Source of the DNA: CAZQAA01 sp964591255
GTDB lineage: Bacteria; Desulfobacterota; DSM-4660; Desulfatiglandales; Desulfatiglandaceae
Direction of reading: 5' to 3'
DNA: 5,099 bases
NCBI GenBank assembly: GCA_964591255.1
Contig: CAZQAA010000076.1
Coordinates: 1 to 5,099, forward strand
Each line of letters begins with the position of its first letter. Position 1 is the first letter of the stretch. Below, piece by piece: positions 1-5,099 of this stretch. The position numbers and the translations under genes are program-made. The notes below the pieces were generated by a model. It made no database searches, was not told the DNA's origin, and was given only the letters and a program-made list of their open reading frames with translations.

Positions 1-1150
1 GTGCCACTTTTAAATCTATCTTTGGTATGGTGAGTGATGGAAGCCCCCGGGGTATAGTGCCTACCACCGCACCACCCCCCATCATCAACAGTCTGTCCGT
101 ATCAAGAGCTTTATTACCCACTTTGATACGCCAGGTATGCCCATCGCTCTGGTCTTTTTTTGAAAGTTCATTTTTAAGATAAAATTTGATTCCATCGGCC
201 TCTTTAATGCCTGAAAAGAGGAGGGATCTGATCTCTTTTCGATAGGTTCGAACCTCGTTTTTGGCGCGTTTCATATTGATGATAAGTACACTTGCGTCAT
301 GCTCGGCATCCAACACGGCCAGGATGTCATGGGAACTGCTGGCCTTTTCAAGTGCATTCATTACCTCTGTCCTGACTTTTGCATATTGATCTATCGTATT
401 GATGGCTTCATTGAACTTCCTAATTAATTTGTGGACTTTTGCAGACTGGATAGCAGAAATGTCCACAATTTTATCGTGCTGAAAACCTGTGGCCCAAGAG
501 AGGATGGTTGTCAGCACAACAGCAACAAGAACGTTTGGTATTTTGGGAGAGATACGTTTCAGTCCATACATGATAACAAAGGCAAACACAGCCATGAAAA
601 ATGTGGGCCAGTGTGTATAGTGAAGGGCTGACTGGATAACCCGGTGAATGGTCTCATAGTGGTGGTCAGCCTTATCCACATATACACCAAACAGTTTTGA
701 CAACTGGGATGATGCGATGATAAGGGCGGCAGCATTCGTAAAACCGTTTACCACCGGATGTGAAAGAAAATTCACCAGGAGACCCAGCCGCAATATTCCC
801 AGTGACAACTGAAATATACCAACCATAAGGGCCAGAAGAATAGCATAGGCTATATATCCTTCACTTCCTGCTGTTGCCAATGGTTCAAGAGAGGCGGCGG
901 TCATCAGTGAAACAACCGCTACTGGTCCAGTGGCGAGTTGTCGACTTGAACCGAACAAAGCTGCAACCATCGGTGGAAGAAAGGAGGCATACAGTCCGTA
1001 ATATGCTGGCAGCCCAGCCAGTTGCGCATATGCCATGGATTGGGGAATAAGCACCAGGGCTACGGTAAGCCCTGAGATAAGATCAATTCTTAAATCTTCT
1101 AGTCCATAATCATTGAACCAATCGATAAACGGGAAAATACGCTTCAACAT
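1..1150 (-). CDS. SulP-family inorganic anion transporter, 3' end cut by the window edge
   Basis: Integral inner-membrane transporter of the SulP/SLC26 family, whose members move sulfate, bicarbonate or other anions. The frame is open from the ATG at 1150 to base 1, giving 383 residues with no stop; the rest of the transport domain and any C-terminal STAS domain lie outside the window. Family hallmarks are visible: first-helix signature with LIPQSMAYAQLAGLPAYYGL (res. 34-53), ATGPVAVVSL (73-82, the half-helix of the substrate site), FLSHPVVNGFTNA (128-140), and GTIPRGLPSLTIP (364-376), which normally follows helix 7 closely. I count about seven membrane segments before residue 222. Residues about 224-363 form a large hydrophilic insertion, where ordinary members have a short loop. 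The start is supported by GAGGAG six bases upstream. It lies 100 bases downstream of the histidine kinase gene and may be cotranscribed with it. Family assignment is very secure; the substrate is not determinable. Confidence 0.95.
   Translation of the reverse strand, partial: MLKRIFPFIDWFNDYGLEDLRIDLISGLTVALVLIPQSMAYAQLAGLPAYYGLYASFLPPMVAALFGSSRQLATGPVAVVSLMTAASLEPLATAGSEGYIAYAILLALMVGIFQLSLGILRLGLLVNFLSHPVVNGFTNAAALIIASSQLSKLFGVYVDKADHHYETIHRVIQSALHYTHWPTFFMAVFAFVIMYGLKRISPKIPNVLVAVVLTTILSWATGFQHDKIVDISAIQSAKVHKLIRKFNEAINTIDQYAKVRTEVMNALEKASSSHDILAVLDAEHDASVLIINMKRAKNEVRTYRKEIRSLLFSGIKEADGIKFYLKNELSKKDQSDGHTWRIKVGNKALDTDRLLMMGGGAVVGTIPRGLPSLTIPKIDLKVA
62..481 (-). other. Hydrophilic insertion domain in the SulP transporter (approx. 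residues 224-363)
   Basis: This segment separates helix 7 (ending near W219) from the GTIPRGLP motif that precedes helix 8. The first part (about res. 235-312) is charged and looks helical, with possible coiled-coil character, including KLIRKFNEAINTIDQ and RAKNEVRTYRKEIRSLL. The second part (about 315-362) looks more like mixed strand, with HTWRIKVGNKAL (338-349) and a glycine run MMGGG (356-360). It contains no cysteine and no hydrophobic stretch long enough to span a membrane. In the known SLC26/UraA fold the loop between helices 7 and 8 joins the two inverted repeats and faces outward, so the domain should be periplasmic (inference). The reading frame is uninterrupted, so it is not an artefact of a frameshift. 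I recall SulP proteins of related bacteria with a similar insert, but cannot check this here. Confidence 0.75.
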
Positions 1151-1156
1151 AAACAG

Positions 1157-1162
1157 CTCCTC
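1157..1162 (-). promoter_or_regulatory. Ribosome binding site of the SulP gene
   Basis: Minus-strand GAGGAG lies six bases before the ATG at 1150, which fixes the start of the transporter. The 100-base gap upstream (1151-1250) is AT-rich close to the gene (ATTATATTAAC around 1190-1200). It also has a short dyad, TCCCG-C-CGGGA, at 1203-1213. I could not find a -35/-10 pair with proper spacing, so a dedicated promoter is possible but unproven. No terminator-like hairpin with a T tract separates it from the histidine kinase gene. Confidence 0.8.
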
Positions 1163-1250
1163 AAAAATCCCTATTCCAATTCAAATTTTGTTAATATAAT
1201 TCTCCCGCCGGGACAAACCTGTATTATGTTTTATATCTAGGCCGCTGTTC

Positions 1251-2855
1251 CTACGTCTTATTGACAAGCGGCAGAAAGGTGGTTACAGGCAATATAACAG
1301 TAAAAGTTGTGCCATGATTTTCTTTGCTGTTTACCATGATACGTCCACCATGTTTCGCAATTATGCCTTGTGAAACACTCAAGCCCAGCCCTGTACCCTT
1401 TCCCTTGTCTTTTGTAGTAAAAAATGGGTCAAAGATGGAGGGTAAGATGTGTTCCGGGATTCCGCTGCCGAAATCAATAATTTTTACAGCCACATAGTTG
1501 GCCTCATCGGCCGGTAGTACAAGGACCTGAATTTTATTCCCTTTGGGAGATGCGTCTATGGCATTTATAATGAGATTCAGGAAAACCTGTGTAAGCTGTT
1601 GACTATCCCCATGGACTTGGGGCAGATTTTCTGTTGCATGAAACTCTATCTTAATACCTTCTAATTTGATTTGATTAGCTGCAAGATCAATGGTCTTTTG
1701 GAGTAATTCTTTGAGATTAAGTGGTTCCATTTGAGAACGGCTTTCCCTTGCAAAGTCTAGAAGGTTGCTGACAATCTTCTTGGAGCGTTCTGCTTCATTT
1801 ACCGTGTCTTTTATCATCTCCTTGCGTTCTTCATCTGACAGAACGTCGTAATCCTCTAACAGCATATGGGAAGTGAGTGTGATGTTATTTAGGGGATTGT
1901 TCAGTTCATGTGCAACGCCTGCGGTAAGGGTACCCACGGCACGCATCTTGTGGGACTGGATGAGCACGGCTTCACGGTGCTCCAATTCCTGGATCATATA
2001 ATTAAATGCAATAGCCAGGTCTGTAAATTCGTCCTGAAACCGTTTGGCCGGGGTTATGGGAGTGAAATCTCCCGAAGCAATCCGATGTGAATAAGTGGCA
2101 AACCGTTTAATGGTTTTCAATATAAGACTGCCCAGGGAATATGCTTCAATGAGCAGGAGTATGAGAAGAAAGATAAGAGAATAGAAATGGATTTTGGTAG
2201 ACAGTGAAAGGGCATTGGCAACAGAGGCCTTTTCCTTGTTAACCAATTGCTGTGCAAATGAAACTGTTTTATGACCATACTTCCGAAGCCCTAATTCAAT
2301 CTGATTTTTGCGGCTTTCATATTCCGTTTCTGGAATTTTTCCTTTTTGTTGCATTAATTCAAGCAGATGTTTCAATTCTGATTTGTAACTCTCGAAACTC
2401 TCCATCATTTGTTGGATCTTTTCGTTTTGTACCTTGTCGGCGCTTTCAGTGTTAGAATTAATGATATCCTCTGCTTTGTAAATGTTTTCAAGCGCATCAT
2501 TTAGGTTTGTGCCGTACAGGAAGAAGTTTTTTTCGAAACGTCGGGCTTGCTGAATCTCCATGAGATAGTCATCAACAACTTCCATAAATTGGAGCTTGTC
2601 TTTTACCTGGTATGTGGTAAGGATAAGAATTGTTGCGACACCCACAACAAACAGGAAAGCTATGAAAAAGGCCAGAAAAAGCTGCCAGCGCACGCTAAAG
2701 CGTTTGCGGGACAGCAGTGCTTCACGTGCATACTCTATTGCTTTAAGCTTGTCGTTATGACCTTCAACTGTTTCGGAATGCAGGGCTTCTTCATCAGTGC
2801 TTGGCAGGGATAGGTTTTCCCCTAAGCTTTTCTTCTCTGGGCGTTTCATTATCAT
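1251..2855 (-). CDS. Membrane-bound sensor histidine kinase (HAMP, HisKA, HATPase_c)
   Basis: This 534-residue protein is a two-component sensor kinase that autophosphorylates a histidine and passes phosphate to a response regulator. Domains in order: a charged cytoplasmic N-terminal tail (1-55), membrane helix 1 (about 57-80), a helix-rich periplasmic sensor region (about 81-222) with ARRFEKNFFLYG (104-115), membrane helix 2 (about 223-246), HAMP linker (about 247-300), HisKA dimerisation domain with HELNNPL and phosphoacceptor H316, and a HATPase domain. The last has N box NLIINAIDA (427-435), G1 DFGSGIP (461-467), F box FDPFFTT (475-481) and G2 GTGLGL (487-492). All catalytic boxes look intact. 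EKNFF-type motifs occur in helical-bundle sensor domains (4HB or HBM type), so the ligand may be a small molecule, but it cannot be named. The start codon overlaps the stop of the response-regulator gene (ATGA) and no good ribosome binding site is seen, so translational coupling is likely. An alternative ATG lies two codons later. Confidence 0.95.
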   Translation of the reverse strand: MIMKRPEKKSLGENLSLPSTDEEALHSETVEGHNDKLKAIEYAREALLSRKRFSVRWQLFLAFFIAFLFVVGVATILILTTYQVKDKLQFMEVVDDYLMEIQQARRFEKNFFLYGTNLNDALENIYKAEDIINSNTESADKVQNEKIQQMMESFESYKSELKHLLELMQQKGKIPETEYESRKNQIELGLRKYGHKTVSFAQQLVNKEKASVANALSLSTKIHFYSLIFLLILLLIEAYSLGSLILKTIKRFATYSHRIASGDFTPITPAKRFQDEFTDLAIAFNYMIQELEHREAVLIQSHKMRAVGTLTAGVAHELNNPLNNITLTSHMLLEDYDVLSDEERKEMIKDTVNEAERSKKIVSNLLDFARESRSQMEPLNLKELLQKTIDLAANQIKLEGIKIEFHATENLPQVHGDSQQLTQVFLNLIINAIDASPKGNKIQVLVLPADEANYVAVKIIDFGSGIPEHILPSIFDPFFTTKDKGKGTGLGLSVSQGIIAKHGGRIMVNSKENHGTTFTVILPVTTFLPLVNKT

Positions 2856-3262
2856 TCATCTTTAATAGTTGCCTCAAAATCTATTTTAGACCCAAGTGCC
2901 TTGGCTGCCTTGGCAATAACTTCTCTCAGGTCATTCGGCCGAAACGGTTTTGCAATGAAATCAAAGGCGCCTTTTTCCATGGCCTCACGGGCGACTGCCA
3001 TCATGGCATAACCGGTAATCATTATAACTTTTGTATGGCTAGACTTTTTTACAACCCGATCGAGGACTTGTAGACCATCGATTTCGTCCATACGAATATC
3101 TGTAACAACAATATCAAATTCCTTTTGATCGATTCGCTCCAAGGCCTTTTTTGGATCCTGAAACACCTCAACACTGCATCCGATTTTTGTCAAGGCAGGT
3201 TTAAGCCTTTTCCCCACTATGGGTTCATCATCCAAAATCAGGACCTCCAGTTTATCAGACAT
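2852..3262 (-). CDS. Single-domain response regulator (CheY-like receiver)
   Basis: This 136-residue protein is essentially one receiver domain, with acidic pair D11-D12, phosphoacceptor D55 in VVTDIRMDE, switch threonine T83 in MITGYA, and K105 in AKPFRPNDL. All residues needed for phosphorylation are present. After the receiver (about 5-122) only a short charged tail remains, so there is no DNA-binding, enzymatic or sigma-54 interaction domain. The start at 3262 was chosen because a perfect AAGGAGG sits five bases upstream. A longer frame starting at 3301 would place that signal inside the coding region and add 13 residues unlike any receiver. The stop overlaps the histidine kinase start by four bases, so the kinase is its probable partner. 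Its output is probably by protein-protein contact, as with CheY or Spo0F. Receiver family is certain; target unknown. Confidence 0.96.
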   Translation of the reverse strand: MSDKLEVLILDDEPIVGKRLKPALTKIGCSVEVFQDPKKALERIDQKEFDIVVTDIRMDEIDGLQVLDRVVKKSSHTKVIMITGYAMMAVAREAMEKGAFDFIAKPFRPNDLREVIAKAAKALGSKIDFEATIKDE

Positions 3263-3267
3263 GAGAA

Positions 3268-3274
3268 CCTCCTT
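3268..3274 (-). promoter_or_regulatory. Strong ribosome binding site of the response regulator gene
   Basis: Minus-strand AAGGAGG is five bases from the ATG at 3262. It decides the start in favour of the 136-residue protein over the upstream in-frame ATG at 3301. Confidence 0.88.
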
Positions 3275-3333
3275 CCTTTTTGATTTCCCTGTATCCTGCA
3301 ATTATTTTGTTTACCAATATGTCCTTTCGGCAG

Positions 3334-3352
3334 GTATATAGTACAAATATAC
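3334..3352 (-). repeat. Small AT-rich inverted repeat between the kinase-like gene and the response regulator
   Basis: GTATAT and ATATAC arms of six bases flank a seven-base centre, in the 119-base gap 3263-3381. It is too weak to be a terminator stem and has no T tract in the transcribed direction. It could be an operator for an internal promoter, or chance in AT-rich DNA. No convincing promoter hexamers with 16-18 base spacing were found beside it. The rest of the gap holds only the response regulator's ribosome binding site. Confidence 0.3.
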
Positions 3353-3381
3353 TCTGGATATTCTTGGCTGCATACAGAATC

Positions 3382-4206
3382 CTATCGGAATGTTTCAATG
3401 GCCTGTCTAAAGATATCATTGATAATATGGACTTCAACATAATTCACACCGGGCATATCTCCAACCAACTTTTTAATAAATTGTGTTTTTTTGTGTTTTT
3501 CGCGTTTAATGGCATTGATCTCAATCACTACTGTACCATTGTTGGCAGTAACTCTCACGTCTGGGAATTTTTTCAATAATGCTGCTTTTACCCTGATTGC
3601 CAGTTCTCTGTCATGAAGACATTTTATAGAATATGTCATGGGTTGAAATTTTCGGTAAGTAGTTGCTTCACTAATCATCTTAATAGCTTCTTCGTCATCG
3701 ATTTGGCTTAGATTAATTACCAAATCATAACGGGACAGGTCAGTTTCATCCATATTGAAAGCCCCAAGGGACCATCGGCTACGAAATTTTATCTGGCGCT
3801 TGCAGATTTCACGGGCCTTTTCAATAGGGATTCCTCCTTGTGATGCTATTTCCTGTGCAATTTTATCATGATCAAGGAGTATTCTTACTTTTAGGACATG
3901 AGAGACACCCAAAACATACATATGTGCGGCAAGCCCGTGGCACACTACTTTGTCATCCAGAATTTCAGCAAGTGTGCCTTCTTGTATGTACGCCAGATAT
4001 TGGCGCCATGTTTTAGATGACATGCTAAACAAGGATGGCATTTCATCCAAGGCCTTAACCAGTTTGGCCTCCGGGATATTATACTTCTCCGCTATTTTCC
4101 CCAGGATTTCCCTGTCTACATATTTATAATTGAGCTTCTCAGCCGTTTTGCTGGCAATTTTTCTCCCCTTTTCATAAGAATCTGATAAGAAAATTATAAT
4201 AGGCAT
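3382..4206 (-). CDS. Cytidylate-kinase-like protein with C-terminal BON-like domain, degenerate active-site motifs
   Basis: This 274-residue soluble protein has no signal peptide or membrane helix. Residues 1-185 align without gaps to the neighbouring upstream paralog (by my count 37 of the first 100 residues are identical) and belong to the cytidylate-kinase-like P-loop family. Key positions differ. The P-loop region reads LSDSYEKGR (7-15) against SRGSYSKGK in the paralog, replacing G9 by D and K15 by R. The lid-like region reads KRQIKFRSRW (136-145) against LKDDLERRKW, losing the acidic pair. Catalysis is therefore doubtful, and it may be a pseudoenzyme that binds a ligand or pairs with its paralog. 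Residues about 197-262 resemble a BON domain, with hydrophobic strand pattern VRVTANNGTVVIEI (217-230) and the closing GVNYVEVHI (253-261). GAGG eight bases upstream supports the start. It lies 36 bases downstream of the paralog gene. Confidence 0.88.
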   Translation of the reverse strand: MPIIIFLSDSYEKGRKIASKTAEKLNYKYVDREILGKIAEKYNIPEAKLVKALDEMPSLFSMSSKTWRQYLAYIQEGTLAEILDDKVVCHGLAAHMYVLGVSHVLKVRILLDHDKIAQEIASQGGIPIEKAREICKRQIKFRSRWSLGAFNMDETDLSRYDLVINLSQIDDEEAIKMISEATTYRKFQPMTYSIKCLHDRELAIRVKAALLKKFPDVRVTANNGTVVIEINAIKREKHKKTQFIKKLVGDMPGVNYVEVHIINDIFRQAIETFR

Positions 4207-4242
4207 TGTGTCATCCTCTGTTTTTGTGTGGTATTAATGTTG

Positions 4243-5055
4243 TTAAACAGTGTCAGGGGGATAATGCGTTCCTGCATGTATCTCCAGGTTGTTTATGCCT
4301 TCCATCTCTTCTTTAAGGGGGATGACCTTCTTTTTTATATTTTTAACAGATCGTTCGTCCCCTTTGATATATATAATGACATTGCCGTAGTCGCATTTGA
4401 CACCCACATCTGGAAATTGCATTACCAAAGCGCTCTTTATCTGGCATGCGATGGCAAGATCTTCCAGTTTGCGTCTTGAGGTATCGCTTGGTTTGAATTG
4501 GTCTTGCGTAGCCGCCTGACATATGAAGTTTACTGCATCATTCACCGTTAGCTTGCCTATCCTGATTGTGATATCATATAAGGAACTATCCCAGGGATCG
4601 ACTCCATATAAACTCTTGGTCCATTTACGACGTTCAAGGTCGTCCTTGAGTAAAAGTTCCCGGGCCTTTTTGCGTGTTATAGATTTTCTCTCCATTTCTG
4701 CCGCGACACGATCTTCCAGCTTGGCTGTAATCCTTGCCTTTAGCACAGTAGATATTCCCGTTAATAATAAATGTCCTGCCAAGCCGTGGTACACTACGTT
4801 GTCATTTTTTACGCGTTGGACAAGGGCACTCCTTATATAGGCAATGAAGACTTCTTTCTTGTGGTTAAAACGGTCCAGGATGGATGGTGCGTCGTGTATA
4901 GCGTGCACAAGTTTTATTTCAGGGATGTTGAAATGTTCACTGGCATCCAGAAGGACTTCCCTGCTTATGCAGTTATACCCCAATTGATCTGCTACCATTT
5001 CTGCGACTTCTTTTCCTTTACTGTATGAACCGCGTGATATGGTTATTATCGCCAT
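4243..5055 (-). CDS. Cytidylate-kinase-like protein with C-terminal BON-like domain, better conserved paralog
   Basis: This 270-residue soluble protein opens with the family's N-terminal signature ITISRGSYSKGKEVAE (4-19), a variant P-loop, followed by QLGYNCISREVL (24-35). The central segment VVYHGLAGHLLLTG (87-100) occupies the place of the EGR-type motif of true CMP kinases but lacks its arginine. KDDLERRKW (137-145) matches the lid region, and SLYDITI (158-164) the conserved YDl strand. Residues about 194-260 form a BON-like module: LAIACQIKSALVMQFPDV, then GNVIIYIKG (224-232), then the closing INNLEIHA (254-261). Classical cytidylate kinases (about 220-230 residues) lack such a domain. 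True NMP kinase activity is uncertain; nucleotide binding for sensing is equally plausible. It is the first gene of the visible cluster, and its start is fixed by AAGGAGGT five bases upstream. The family call is firm; the biochemical function is open. Confidence 0.9.
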   Translation of the reverse strand: MAIITISRGSYSKGKEVAEMVADQLGYNCISREVLLDASEHFNIPEIKLVHAIHDAPSILDRFNHKKEVFIAYIRSALVQRVKNDNVVYHGLAGHLLLTGISTVLKARITAKLEDRVAAEMERKSITRKKARELLLKDDLERRKWTKSLYGVDPWDSSLYDITIRIGKLTVNDAVNFICQAATQDQFKPSDTSRRKLEDLAIACQIKSALVMQFPDVGVKCDYGNVIIYIKGDERSVKNIKKKVIPLKEEMEGINNLEIHAGTHYPPDTV

Positions 5056-5060
5056 ATTTG

Positions 5061-5068
5061 ACCTCCTT
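5061..5068 (-). promoter_or_regulatory. Strong ribosome binding site of the first kinase-like gene
   Basis: Minus-strand AAGGAGGT ends five bases before the ATG at 5055. It is a near-perfect match to the anti-Shine-Dalgarno sequence and fixes the start codon. Confidence 0.88.
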
Positions 5069-5069
5069 G

Positions 5070-5088
5070 CATCTAAACCCCATAGATG
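5070..5088 (-). repeat. Inverted repeat immediately upstream of the ribosome binding site
   Basis: CATCTA and TAGATG arms of six bases flank a seven-base centre (TGGGGTT on the minus strand), one base upstream of the AAGGAGGT site. It could be an operator or a small leader hairpin affecting ribosome access. It is short enough to be chance. The window ends 11 bases further on, so the promoter and any upstream gene cannot be judged. Confidence 0.35.
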
Positions 5089-5099
5089 AAATAAATCAT

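Noticed and set aside
431..631. Plus-strand 66-codon open frame inside the transporter gene
   Set aside because: It is antisense to a continuous, well-recognised SulP coding frame, has no ribosome binding site and shows no recognisable protein features.
1203..1213. TCCCG-C-CGGGA dyad upstream of the transporter as a terminator for the histidine kinase gene
   Set aside because: There is no loop to form a hairpin and no T tract follows on the minus strand, so it cannot be called a terminator.
1908..2813. Several plus-strand open frames (1908-2090, 2252-2455, 2547-2813) opposite the histidine kinase
   Set aside because: They are antisense shadows of a gene with all its catalytic boxes intact.
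3263..3301. N-terminal extension of the response regulator from the ATG at 3301
   Set aside because: The strong AAGGAGG at 3268-3274 lies inside the extension, and the receiver fold begins right after the ATG at 3262.
3255..3440. Minus-strand 61-codon open frame bridging the end of the downstream kinase-like gene and the start of the response regulator
   Set aside because: It overlaps the kinase-like gene's coding end in another frame, has no ribosome binding site, and its last codons are simply the response regulator's Shine-Dalgarno and start region.
4228..5028. Plus-strand open frames (4228-4479, 4523-4840, 4771-5028) opposite the first kinase-like gene
   Set aside because: They overlap each other and are antisense to a gene with clear family motifs and a strong ribosome binding site.
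4243..5055. Annotation as a housekeeping cytidylate kinase (cmk)
   Set aside because: The P-loop is atypical, the arginine of the EGR motif is absent and an extra BON-like domain is present; only the 'kinase-like' family level is supported.

Overview
The window carries five genes, all on the minus strand and closely packed. In transcription order (right to left) they are: two paralogous cytidylate-kinase-like proteins with a C-terminal BON-like domain (4243-5055 and 3382-4206), a stand-alone CheY-like response regulator (2852-3262), a membrane-bound sensor histidine kinase (1251-2855) and a SulP-family anion transporter that runs off the left edge (1-1150). Gaps are 36, 119, -4 (ATGA overlap) and 100 bases, which suggests one operon or two overlapping transcription units.

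The organism is probably a deltaproteobacterium of the Desulfobacterales type (Desulfobacterota). This rests on moderate GC, the HELNNPL class of histidine kinase, the kinase-like/BON protein pair and the style of the SulP sequence. It is inferred from family resemblance only; no marker gene is present.

Region by region: 1-1150 SulP transporter with an unusually large soluble insertion between its two transmembrane repeats; 1151-1250 short intergenic leader with a clear ribosome binding site; 1251-2855 histidine kinase; 2852-3262 response regulator; 3263-3381 intergenic stretch with a small AT-rich dyad; 3382-4206 kinase-like paralog with degenerate nucleotide-binding motifs; 4207-4242 short gap; 4243-5055 better-conserved kinase-like paralog; 5056-5099 leader with a strong ribosome binding site and a small inverted repeat next to it. 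There is no gene-free stretch over 300 bases. I saw no RNA gene, CRISPR array, mobile element or convincing rho-independent terminator.

Working model (inference): a membrane sensor kinase passes phosphate to a receiver-only regulator that has no DNA-binding domain, so its output is probably a protein-protein interaction. Candidate partners in the same cluster are the two kinase-like/BON proteins and the transporter. The cluster could be a signalling module tuning uptake of an inorganic anion (sulfate or bicarbonate are typical SulP substrates) in response to a nucleotide-type signal and an envelope stimulus. Nothing in the sequence proves that link.
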